A DNA stretch of 64,000 bases from Streptomyces sp. ATexAB-D23. GTDB taxonomy: Bacteria; Actinomycetota; Actinomycetes; Streptomycetales; Streptomycetaceae. Shown here in pieces: positions 7,495-14,912 of this stretch. Numbering within the stretch: position 1 is the stretch's first letter; each line of letters begins with the position of its first letter. Both the position numbers and the translations under genes were made by a program. The stretch spans positions 128,441 through 192,440 of the forward strand of contig NZ_KB892001.1 in the NCBI RefSeq assembly GCF_000373645.1, in the 5' to 3' direction. The notes under the pieces are model-generated. The model ran no database searches. It was not told the DNA's origin and saw only the letters and a program-made list of their open reading frames with translations.

Positions 7495-9693
7495 GTGACA
7501 TCAGCAACGCACTCCACCCTCTTCCCCCAGGTCCCCGACACCGCCGACGCCGTCCTGGACGGGCTCGACCCCGAGCAGCGCGAGGTCGCCACGGCCCTGC
7601 AGGGCCCGGTGTGCGTGCTGGCCGGAGCCGGTACGGGCAAGACGCGTGCCATCACGCACCGCATCGCCTACGGGGTGCGCGCCGGGATACTCCAGCCGTC
7701 GAGCGTGCTGGCCGTCACCTTCACCAACCGGGCCGCCGGCGAGATGCGCGGCCGGCTGCGGCAGCTGGGAGCCGGCGGGGTGCAGGCGCGCACCTTCCAC
7801 TCCGCCGCGCTGCGGCAGCTCCAGTACTTCTGGCCGAAAGCAGTCGGTGGCAGTCTGCCCCGGCTGCTGGAGCGCAAGGTCCAGCTGGTGGCCGAGGCGG
7901 CGGCCCGCTGCGGCATCCGGCTCGACCGCAACGAGCTGCGGGACGTCACCAGCGAGATCGAGTGGGCCAAGGTCACGCAGACCGTGCCCGCCGACTACCC
8001 CGCCATGGTCGCCAAGTCCCAGCGGGATGCCCCGCGCGACCCGGCGGAGATCTCCCAGGTCTACGCGATGTACGAGCAGCTGAAGCGCGAGCGGACGGTG
8101 ATCGACTTCGAGGACGTGCTCCTCCTGACCGTCGGCATCCTCCAGGACCGGCACGACATCGCCGACCACGTCCGCCGCCAGTACCAGCACTTCGTGGTGG
8201 ACGAGTACCAGGACGTGAGCCCGCTCCAGCAGCGGCTGCTCGACCTCTGGCTCGGCGACCGGGACAGTCTCTGCGTCGTCGGTGACGCGGGCCAGACGAT
8301 CTACTCCTTCACCGGGGCCACCCCCGACCACCTGCTGGGCTTCCGCACCCGCCACCCGGGGGCCACGGTCGTCAAGCTCGTCCGCGACTACCGCTCCACC
8401 CCCCAGGTCGTCCACCTGGCCAACGGGCTGCTCGCCCAGGCCACCGGCCGGGCCGCCGAGCACCGCCTCGACCTGGTCTCGCAGCGCGAGCGCGGCCCCG
8501 AGCCCGCCTTCGTGGAGTACGCGGACGAGCCGGCCGAGGCCGAGGGGACCGCCCGCCGCATCCGCGACCTGATCGCCGCGGGCGTCCCGGCCGGTGAGAT
8601 CGCCGTCCTCTACCGGGTAAACGCCCAGTCCGAGGTCTACGAGCAGGCCCTCGCGGACGCGGGCGTGCCCTACCAGCTCAGGGGCGCGGAGCGCTTCTTC
8701 GAGCGCCCCGAGGTGCGCGAGGCGGGCATCGCACTGCGCGGGGCGGCCCGCGCGGGGGGCAACGACTCCCTGCTCGACGACGCGGAGGGCCTGCCCGCAG
8801 AGGTGCGGGCGGTGCTCTCCACGAAGGGGTGGCGCAGCGAGCCGCCCGCCGGTTCCGGTGCGGTGCGCGACCGCTGGGAGTCCCTGGCCGCCCTGGTCAG
8901 GCTCGCCGAGGACTTCGAACGGGCCAAGCCGGGCGCGACCCTCTCCGACCTGGTCGCCGAGCTCGACGAGCGGGCCGCCGCCCAGCACGCCCCCACGGTG
9001 CAGGGCGTGACCCTGGCCTCGCTGCACTCGGCGAAGGGCCTGGAGTGGGACGCCGTGTTCCTGGTCGGGCTGACCGAGGGCATGATGCCGATCACCTACG
9101 CCAAGACGGCGGAGCAGGTCGAGGAGGAACGTCGCCTGCTGTACGTCGGCGTCACCCGGGCTCGCTACCACCTCGCGCTGTCGTGGTCGCTGTCACGCTC
9201 GCCCGGCGGTCGGCCCGGACGGCGGCCGACCCGATTCCTGAACGGGCTGCGCCCCGGCTCGGCCGGGCCCGGCGGCCGGAGCGCGGCGGGCACCGCGGTC
9301 GGTGGCGGGGGCGTCGAGCGGCCGGTGGTGGCCCGCCGCAAGCCCCGGGGCCCCGCGCGGTGCCGGGTCTGCGGCAAGACGCTGACGGATGCCGGCGAGA
9401 TGAAGCTGATGCGCTGCGACGACTGCCCGTCCGACATGGACGAGGCGCTGTACGAGCGACTGCACGACTGGCGGGCGGTCCGGGCGCGGGAGATCGGCCA
9501 GCCCGCCTACTGCGTGTTCACCGACAAGACGCTGATGGCCATCGCGGAGGCGGTGCCCGGCAGCGAGGGCGAGCTGGCCGGGATCTCCGGGGTCGGCGCG
9601 CGGAAGCTGGGCCGCTTCGGTGCCGCTGTCCTGGACATCTGCGCAGGTGGGGACGGGAGCGAGGGGAGCGCGGAGGCCGACGGGGAGATGTGA
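7495..9693 (+). CDS. uvrD2: ATP-dependent DNA helicase UvrD2 (HRDC and tetracysteine domains)
   Basis: 732 residues from GTG 7495. The SF1A helicase core has Walker A GAGTGKT (about 43), VVDEYQDVSPLQQ, GDAGQTIYSFTGA and LHSAKGLEWDAVF. The C-terminus carries a tetracysteine module (CRVC at about 623 and CDDC at about 641) and an HRDC domain (about 661-720, ending GISGVGARKLGRFG). This arrangement is that of mycobacterial UvrD2, a 3'-5' helicase. The start fits a CAGCAT -10 (7483-7488) six bases ahead, so the mRNA is probably leaderless; the frame is open upstream to 7318 but that extension looks non-coding. The stop lies only 24 bases before the whiB7 promoter. Confidence 0.93.
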   Translation: MTSATHSTLFPQVPDTADAVLDGLDPEQREVATALQGPVCVLAGAGTGKTRAITHRIAYGVRAGILQPSSVLAVTFTNRAAGEMRGRLRQLGAGGVQARTFHSAALRQLQYFWPKAVGGSLPRLLERKVQLVAEAAARCGIRLDRNELRDVTSEIEWAKVTQTVPADYPAMVAKSQRDAPRDPAEISQVYAMYEQLKRERTVIDFEDVLLLTVGILQDRHDIADHVRRQYQHFVVDEYQDVSPLQQRLLDLWLGDRDSLCVVGDAGQTIYSFTGATPDHLLGFRTRHPGATVVKLVRDYRSTPQVVHLANGLLAQATGRAAEHRLDLVSQRERGPEPAFVEYADEPAEAEGTARRIRDLIAAGVPAGEIAVLYRVNAQSEVYEQALADAGVPYQLRGAERFFERPEVREAGIALRGAARAGGNDSLLDDAEGLPAEVRAVLSTKGWRSEPPAGSGAVRDRWESLAALVRLAEDFERAKPGATLSDLVAELDERAAAQHAPTVQGVTLASLHSAKGLEWDAVFLVGLTEGMMPITYAKTAEQVEEERRLLYVGVTRARYHLALSWSLSRSPGGRPGRRPTRFLNGLRPGSAGPGGRSAAGTAVGGGGVERPVVARRKPRGPARCRVCGKTLTDAGEMKLMRCDDCPSDMDEALYERLHDWRAVRAREIGQPAYCVFTDKTLMAIAEAVPGSEGELAGISGVGARKLGRFGAAVLDICAGGDGSEGSAEADGEM

Positions 9694-9716
9694 GAAAAAC
9701 TCGTCGAAAAAATAGT

Positions 9717-9746
9717 TTGCGCCCGCCCCAGTCATCACCATAGGTT
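9717..9746 (+). promoter_or_regulatory. Probable WhiB7-dependent autoregulatory promoter
   Basis: TTGCGC (9717-9722), an 18-base spacer and TAGGTT (9741-9746), with an A-rich tract (GAAAAAATA) immediately upstream of the -35. Mycobacterial WhiB7 acts with the principal sigma factor at promoters that have AT-rich DNA just before the -35, read through its AT-hook. The predicted transcription start is about 9753, roughly 620 bases before wblC. Confidence 0.75.
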
Positions 9747-9752
9747 CTTAAC

Positions 9753-9790
9753 CACGGAAACAGCGGCTTCTCTGAAGCCCTGGTTCCGTG
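9753..9790 (+). promoter_or_regulatory. 5'-terminal hairpin of the wblC leader RNA
   Basis: Right at the predicted transcript start the RNA can fold CACGGAA/TTCCGTG, CAG/CTG and GGCTTC/GAAGCC around a TCT loop, with small bulges. It could protect the 5' end or pause polymerase. It has no T tract, so it is not a terminator. Confidence 0.55.
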
Positions 9791-9858
9791 CTGTACTTAT
9801 CCGAATACGCAGGACCGGTCCGCCGGTCCCCCCGAGACGCCGAGAGGAGGCGATTCCA

Positions 9859-10197
9859 GTGATCAGCATCATCGAGACCAACAAAATGACCGATCTCTCG
9901 GTCGTCTCCGCCTGCTCGCTCGGCCTTCTCGCCCGTTCCTCGAAGTCCTCGCTGCGTGCCACCGGTGTGTCCGGCGTCTCCGCCGTCATCCCGATGTCCC
10001 CGGCCGGCCTTCCCGTGCGGGAGCGCAATGAGCGACCGACCCAGGCACCGGCAGCAGCAGTAGCGAAGGGACAGGCCCAGGCCTATGCCTTTGCGGCCGT
10101 CGGTGCGGGAGCGGAAGCCGGCTTCACCGAGCAGACGAAGCACCACCACACGATGTGGGCCTTCCGTGGGCCTGAACCCTGGAGTGATCCAGCCTGA
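9859..10197 (+). CDS. Candidate regulatory upstream ORF in the wblC leader (112 codons)
   Basis: GTG 9859 has an AGGAGG ribosome site 8 bases ahead (9845-9850) and reads MISIIETNKMTDLSVVSAC... to a TGA at 10195-10197, 25 bases before the terminator stem. No domain is recognisable; the product is rich in Ser, Ala and Val and its C-terminal half is low in complexity. Actinobacterial whiB7/wblC genes are known to be controlled by an upstream ORF plus an intrinsic terminator: stressed ribosomes let transcription continue. The last codons here overlap the left arm of a possible antiterminator (see findings). The ribosome site and position support translation; the peptide itself probably has no separate function, and a shorter uORF within it is possible. 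Confidence 0.6.
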   Translation: MISIIETNKMTDLSVVSACSLGLLARSSKSSLRATGVSGVSAVIPMSPAGLPVRERNERPTQAPAAAVAKGQAQAYAFAAVGAGAEAGFTEQTKHHHTMWAFRGPEPWSDPA

Positions 10198-10221
10198 TCC
10201 AGCATCAGGCCGGCGCCTTCA

Positions 10222-10263
10222 GGGCCGCGGAACCCCACTCGGGATCCGCGGCCCTTTTGTTTT
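10222..10263 (+). terminator. Intrinsic terminator (attenuator) upstream of wblC
   Basis: A perfect 10-bp GC-rich stem, GGGCCGCGGA (10222-10231) with TCCGCGGCCC (10245-10254), is followed by TTTTGTTTT. It is the clearest Rho-independent terminator in the window and stands 108 bases before the wblC start, so full-length wblC mRNA requires read-through. Confidence 0.92.
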
Positions 10264-10370
10264 GTCCGAACGGACGGGACAGCGCGAAGGAGCCTCGGGA
10301 CAAGCAGGACCTGGTACCAGCCGCCCCCCGGCCAACAGGCCGGAAACGACCAGACGAGGACACCACCACC

Positions 10371-10739
10371 GTGCAACTCGAAGCGCACGCCCCGTCAGTA
10401 CCGCCTTCCGACACGATCTCCCCGCCCGGCCTCACGGAGGACTCCACCTTGACCCCCCTCACCGCGCTCACCGCGCTCGACGACGCCATCGAGAACCTCG
10501 GTGTGCCCGTCCCCTGCCGTGCCTACGACCCGGAGGTCTTCTTCGCGGAGTCCCCGGCCGACGTCGAGTACGCCAAGTCCCTCTGCCGCACCTGCCCGCT
10601 CGTCGAGGCCTGCCTCGCCGGCGCCAAGGAGCGCCGCGAGCCGTGGGGTGTCTGGGGTGGCGAGCTCTTCATCCAGGGTGTCGTCGTCGCCCGCAAGCGT
10701 CCGCGTGGCCGTCCGCGCAAGAACCCGGTCGCGGCGTGA
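10371..10739 (+). CDS. wblC: WhiB-family iron-sulfur regulator WblC/WhiB7
   Basis: 122 residues from GTG 10371. The four cluster-binding cysteines are visible (C in VPVPCRAYD, then CRTC and EACLAG), followed by the WhiB turn GVWGGE and a basic AT-hook RGRPRKN near the C-terminus, which distinguishes WhiB7 from other Wbl proteins. With the principal sigma factor it activates intrinsic antibiotic-resistance and translation-stress genes. The start follows an ACGAGGA ribosome site; the frame is open further upstream but crosses the terminator. The stop TGA overlaps a GTG (10736) that opens a frame continuing into the next small gene. Confidence 0.97.
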   Translation: MQLEAHAPSVPPSDTISPPGLTEDSTLTPLTALTALDDAIENLGVPVPCRAYDPEVFFAESPADVEYAKSLCRTCPLVEACLAGAKERREPWGVWGGELFIQGVVVARKRPRGRPRKNPVAA

Positions 10740-10924
10740 CCGCCGACCTGGGGGTCCCGGCCCCCAAGCCCATGAAGCGCATCGGAACCATCGACCGTCC
10801 CCTCACCCACGACCCCCGAAACCAGGCTCCAATGACCATCCCCACGTCAGAGCCCGTCGGCTCCGCGACACCAGACGTCACCATCATCGGCGCGAACGAC
10901 TCGCGTCAGAACAGGACCCGCGAA

Positions 10925-11095
10925 ATGCAACTCATCCCAGAAGCGCTGGCTCGTGCGCATATGCACGACCGGATGCGTGAAGCCGACGCGGACCGTCAGG
11001 CCGTGCGCCTGATCTCCGCGCGGCGGATGCAGCGCCGGGCCGAGCGCGCCTCGATGCGTGCCCGCCGTGCGCTGGCCATGGCCGTCATGCACTGA
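10925..11095 (+). CDS. Small conserved arginine-rich protein of unknown function
   Basis: 56 residues from ATG 10925 (MQLIPEALARAHMHDRMREA...), predicted to be one or two amphipathic helices rich in Arg, Ala and Met. I recognise it as a recurrent small Streptomyces protein but know no function. A weak AGGA lies upstream. The same frame is open back to GTG 10736, which overlaps the wblC stop by 4 bases (GTGA), so a translationally coupled form of 119 residues is possible. It ends before a very strong hairpin at 11224. Confidence 0.6.
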   Translation: MQLIPEALARAHMHDRMREADADRQAVRLISARRMQRRAERASMRARRALAMAVMH

Positions 11096-11223
11096 TCCGC
11101 CACGCACCGCCGACCCGAACGGGCCGGACGGGGCCGGTCACCAACGGTGTCCGCCGGCGCGCAGCCGCTCTCTGCGCACGGCGGGCCGCGTCCGGCCGGC
11201 AACACCCACCCAGCAGTGCCCGT

Positions 11224-11262
11224 GCCGCGGGGCCGGTCCGTCCGACGGACCGGCCCCGCGGC
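11224..11262. terminator. Perfect 18-bp hairpin terminator between convergent units
   Basis: 11224-11241 pairs perfectly with 11245-11262 around a CCG loop. It lies between the wblC downstream gene and the end of the ABC1 kinase gene and should stop transcription from both sides. Confidence 0.85.
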
Positions 11263-11269
11263 CTTCCGC

Positions 11270-12787
11270 CTACCCGGCATCCACCGTCTCAGCGGCCCCG
11301 GCCCCGGCCTCGTCGCCCAACTGCTTCTCTGCCGCGAGGCTCTCTTCCTGCTCGGGCAGGCCCGTCTCCTCGGACGGGAGGAAGCCCGGGAGCCAGGACT
11401 CCAGTTCGTCGCGGAGCCGGACCGTGGCGCCGAGCTGGCACAGCACTCCGATCGTGCTCAGCGTCACCCGGTGTATCAGCAGGTAGGAGGGCGGCAGGTT
11501 CAGCTGCTTGCCCAACTGGTGGGCGGGGGAGCGCGGATCGGCTATCCGGGCGGCCTGGTGGCGCATCCAGCTCCGGCTGAAGGTGAAGCTCTCCACCTCG
11601 GCCGGCTCGATGATCGGCAGGAGATAGTCGAGCACCGCGTCCGGATCGAGGTCGATCGAGTCCTTGACGAACCCCTCCGCCCGCAGCATCTCGTACACCG
11701 CGTCCGCGTCTCCCCGCAGTGTCAGCCGCAACGAGTCCCCGATGGTCTGCGGAAGCCCACCCGGAAGCCGGTCCACCGTCCCGAAGTCGAGGACCCCGAG
11801 CCGCCATTGAGCCGCGTCGTCGGCCCCCTGCTCGGTATGCCCTGCCGCCTCGGCTCCCTCGGCCTCGTCGGTCTCCTCGGTCCCGTCGGTCTCCGCGGTG
11901 GAGGGCGAGGCGGGCGGCAGCAGCCGGAAGTTGCCCGGGTGCGGATCGGCGTGCAACAGGCCCGTGCGCGCGGGGCCCGAGAAGAGGAACCTGGCCAGCA
12001 GCTGCCCGGCCCGGTCGCGCTGCCCGGCCGTTCCCCCGGCGATCACCTCGGCCAGCGGGATTCCGTCGATCCACTCGGTGACCAGCACCTGGGCGCACTG
12101 GTGGACCACCCCGGGGACCACCACGTCGGGATCGTCCGCGAACTCCAGCGCGTGCTCCTGCTGGGACCGCGCCTCCTGCTCGTAGTCCAGCTCCTCCGAC
12201 ACCCGGTCGCGCAGCTCCGTGATGAGCGGCTTGATGTCCATGCCCGGGACCAGCGGTCCGAGCAGCCGCGCGAACCGGCTGAGCTGGGTGAGGTCCGAGA
12301 GCAGGGCCTCGCCCGCGCCCGGATACTGCACCTTCACCGCCACGTCCCGGCCGTCGTGCCACACCGCCCGGTGCACCTGCCCGATGGAGGCGGCGGCCGA
12401 CGGCTTGTCGTCGAACGTCAGGAACAGCTCCCGCCAGTCCTCGCCCAGCCGTTCCGCCAGCACCGCGTGCACCGTGGCGCTCGGCAGGGGTGGGGCGGCC
12501 TCCTGGAGTTTGGTGAGGGCCGCACGGTAGGGGCCGGCGACCTCCTCGGGCAGCGCGGACTCGAAGACCGACAGGGCCTGGCCGAGCTTCATCGCCCCGC
12601 CCTTCAGCTCGCCGAGCACTTTGAAGAGCTGGTCGGCCGTGCGCTGCTGCACCTCGCGGGCCACCAGCTCCGCGGACTTACCCCCGATGCGCTTGCCCAG
12701 GCCCCACGTGGCGCGGCCGGCGAATCCCAAGGGCAGCGCGGCCAGCTTGGCGGTTCGGGTGACCGCCTTCCGGGGAAGATCAGACAT
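11270..12787 (-). CDS. ABC1/UbiB-family atypical kinase-like protein
   Basis: 505 residues from ATG 12787, which has a GGAGGGG ribosome site. Family motifs are present: KLGQALS (KxGQ), AVKVQYP, the HADPHPGNF catalytic-loop equivalent and LDFGTV metal-binding motif. ABC1/AarF proteins have a protein-kinase-like fold and usually act as ATPases in lipid or quinone metabolism; this member's substrate is unknown. A gene of this family also follows whiB7 in M. tuberculosis (Rv3197). After HADPHPGNF there is an acidic, low-complexity insertion (about 25 residues rich in Glu, Asp and Thr) that is probably a disordered loop. It lies 41 bases downstream of the ThiF-like gene and is probably co-transcribed with it. 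Confidence 0.85.
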   Translation of the reverse strand: MSDLPRKAVTRTAKLAALPLGFAGRATWGLGKRIGGKSAELVAREVQQRTADQLFKVLGELKGGAMKLGQALSVFESALPEEVAGPYRAALTKLQEAAPPLPSATVHAVLAERLGEDWRELFLTFDDKPSAAASIGQVHRAVWHDGRDVAVKVQYPGAGEALLSDLTQLSRFARLLGPLVPGMDIKPLITELRDRVSEELDYEQEARSQQEHALEFADDPDVVVPGVVHQCAQVLVTEWIDGIPLAEVIAGGTAGQRDRAGQLLARFLFSGPARTGLLHADPHPGNFRLLPPASPSTAETDGTEETDEAEGAEAAGHTEQGADDAAQWRLGVLDFGTVDRLPGGLPQTIGDSLRLTLRGDADAVYEMLRAEGFVKDSIDLDPDAVLDYLLPIIEPAEVESFTFSRSWMRHQAARIADPRSPAHQLGKQLNLPPSYLLIHRVTLSTIGVLCQLGATVRLRDELESWLPGFLPSEETGLPEQEESLAAEKQLGDEAGAGAAETVDAG

Positions 12788-12828
12788 ATGCCCCTCCAAA
12801 TCCCAGACTGCCGCGCTGCGTGCGGCGG

Positions 12829-13977
12829 TTACCCGGCCATTGTGTCGTGCGCCCTGCCGGCTACGGAGGCGCGGACCCCTTCAGTGTGACCGGCGGCCCC
12901 ACAGGAACAGTCGAGGTGAGCCCCGATCCGTTCCGACCTCCAGTCCAACAGCGGCAGCGCCGCCTCCCACCGGGACCCGGTGCTCGCCGGCAGCTCACCG
13001 TCGAGGAAGGCCAGCGCGTGGGCCGCCGCGAGGCCCGCGACTGCCGTTGCCAGCCCCAGGTCGCACGCCTGCACGGCACCGCGACGCCCGGACTGCCACT
13101 GCGCCAGCATGCGCGGCCACTGGGGGTCCCGGTCCCGCTGGTTCAGACGCAGGCAGCCGGCACAGGCGGTGCCGCCGGGCAGGACCAGCGGCCCGACGAA
13201 TCCGGTGGCCTCCATCACCCCGGCGTACAGATGGGGCGTGCCCGACGAGATCCACGGCTCGGCCGTACCCGGATCGGGGACGTACCCGGACAGACCGTCG
13301 CGCGGGGCGACCACGATCAGAGACAGGCCCGGCTCCCGGCCGGCCGGGCCGGTACCCGCCGCCCCGGGCGCTCGCGGAGCCGGGCCGGGGGCGGAGCGGC
13401 GTACCAGCTGGCGGGCCGCCATGTCCCTGCGCTCGCCCACGGCGGAGGCGGGCAGCCCGCCCGGCGACACGTCACCGGGCTCCGCGCATCCGCCGTCCAG
13501 CACCTCGACCCGCCCCACGCCGGCCCCGGAGAGCACCGCGGCGATGGCCGCGCCGACCCGCCCCGCGCCCCGTACCTGCACGCGCGTCGAGCGGCGGGCC
13601 GCCAGCCGGCGCATCGCCGCCCCGGGCTCGGGATGCACGACGGAGAGCGACGCCAGATCGGGGCGGTGGCGCTCCAGGACATCCGGCCGCTTCCGCAGGG
13701 CGTCGGCCTCCGGGCCGCCCGCCCGTACGTCATCGACCAGACCGGCGTCCATCAACCGCATGACCAGCGCGTCCACATGACGCTCGCTCAGGTCCATCGC
13801 CCTCGCTTCCTCGCGCAGCAGAGGCATGCCCCGGGTCCCGTCGAGCAGTTCCATGAAACAGCCCGTCGCGATATCCATCGGGCCCACCTTCACCGCGTGG
13901 GCGGGTGTCACTCCGAATTGCACGGTGTCGCGTCCGCGCCATGCGCGGCGCAGTGCGGGCTTCAACATCGGATGCAC
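12829..13977 (-). CDS. ThiF/E1-like adenylyltransferase-fold protein
   Basis: 382 residues. The middle has a Rossmann-like nucleotide-binding segment (VQVRGAGRVGAAIAAVLSGAG, about 130-150) followed by VEVLDGG, as in the ThiF/MoeB/E1 superfamily. The C-terminal half has a CAGCLRLNQRD segment and a CSCG motif that could bind zinc. The catalytic machinery is not clearly complete, so activity is uncertain. Orthologues sit next to the ABC1 gene in other actinobacteria. The start is GTG 13977; an ATG three codons later (13968) has a better-spaced GGGGGAA and is an alternative. It is divergent from the peptidase gene at 14184. Confidence 0.7.
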   Translation of the reverse strand: MHPMLKPALRRAWRGRDTVQFGVTPAHAVKVGPMDIATGCFMELLDGTRGMPLLREEARAMDLSERHVDALVMRLMDAGLVDDVRAGGPEADALRKRPDVLERHRPDLASLSVVHPEPGAAMRRLAARRSTRVQVRGAGRVGAAIAAVLSGAGVGRVEVLDGGCAEPGDVSPGGLPASAVGERRDMAARQLVRRSAPGPAPRAPGAAGTGPAGREPGLSLIVVAPRDGLSGYVPDPGTAEPWISSGTPHLYAGVMEATGFVGPLVLPGGTACAGCLRLNQRDRDPQWPRMLAQWQSGRRGAVQACDLGLATAVAGLAAAHALAFLDGELPASTGSRWEAALPLLDWRSERIGAHLDCSCGAAGHTEGVRASVAGRAHDTMAG

Positions 13978-14183
13978 GGCTTCCCCCGGTCTGTGTGCGG
14001 CCTGTGTGGCTGTGACTGCTGTGCGATGTGCATTGCCAGAATGCAGCGGACCGCCGAGGCGTGCGGAAAGTTATCCACAGGCCTGGGGTATTAGTCGTTC
14101 AAATGGTGCAAGGCATGGAGCCGATCATGCGGAACCGTCCCGGGGGCGGGACTTCCCGGCCTGGCAGCGGGTAACGTCGTGCC

Positions 14184-14807
14184 GTGCCCGCCGACCCGTC
14201 GCCCGGCTCCGCCGGGGAGCCTGCCGTGCCCGCAGCCGGAACCCACCGGCGCAGCTCGGCGGACCCTGCCCGCCGAGCCTCGGCGACGAGTGCCGTCGAG
14301 GTCCGCAGGAGCGCCCGTCGCAGCAGGACGGTCTCCGCGTACCGAGAGGGCGACCGCACCATTGTGCTGATTCCCGCCCGGATGTCCGAGGCCGAGGAGC
14401 AGCGCTGGGTGAGCGTGATGCTCGACAAGCTGGCCGCCCAGGAGAAGAAGCGGATCATCGGCGACACCGAGCTCGCGGAACGCGCGGAGCGCTTGTCCGC
14501 CCAGTATTTCCAGGGCCGGGCCAGGCCCGTATCGGTGCGGTGGGTGACCAACCAGAACACCCGGTGGGGCTCCTGCACCCCGGCCGAGGGCAGCATCCGC
14601 CTGTCGCACCGGTTGCAGGGCATGCCGGAGTACGTCGTGGACTATGTGCTCGTCCACGAGCTGGCGCACCTCCTGGTGCCCGGTCACGGCCCCCGGTTCT
14701 GGCGGCTGCTGGACGCCTATCCGCGCACCGAACGGGCGCGCGGCTATCTGGAAGGGGTGGTGGCGGCCGACCGGCTGCCGCACCTGCCGGCCGCGCGCGG
14801 CGAGTGA
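14184..14807 (+). CDS. YgjP/M48-type zinc metallopeptidase-like protein (DUF45)
   Basis: 207 residues. The C-terminal domain has the zinc site VHELAH (HExxH) with downstream HGPRFW, and the family signature NTRWGSCTP. The first 60 residues are basic, Ser/Ala-rich and probably disordered. Family members are predicted intracellular metallopeptidases related to WSS1/SprT-like proteases; the substrate here is unknown. GTG 14184 lies 6 bases after a TAACGT -10 (14172-14177), suggesting a leaderless transcript. Confidence 0.8.
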   Translation: MPADPSPGSAGEPAVPAAGTHRRSSADPARRASATSAVEVRRSARRSRTVSAYREGDRTIVLIPARMSEAEEQRWVSVMLDKLAAQEKKRIIGDTELAERAERLSAQYFQGRARPVSVRWVTNQNTRWGSCTPAEGSIRLSHRLQGMPEYVVDYVLVHELAHLLVPGHGPRFWRLLDAYPRTERARGYLEGVVAADRLPHLPAARGE

Positions 14808-14912
14808 CGCGGGGGTTGTGTACCGGGTCTGTACCGGCTTCACTCCCTGCCGGAGTTTGCGGATAGCCTGACGCGACGCATTCACCTTCCGGATGGGGGA
14901 CGGTCGTTACGC

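Noticed and set aside
9748..10149. Minus-strand frames opposite the wblC leader
   Set aside because: No ribosome site and no domain; the plus strand has a promoter, an ORF with a good ribosome site and a terminator in the right order.
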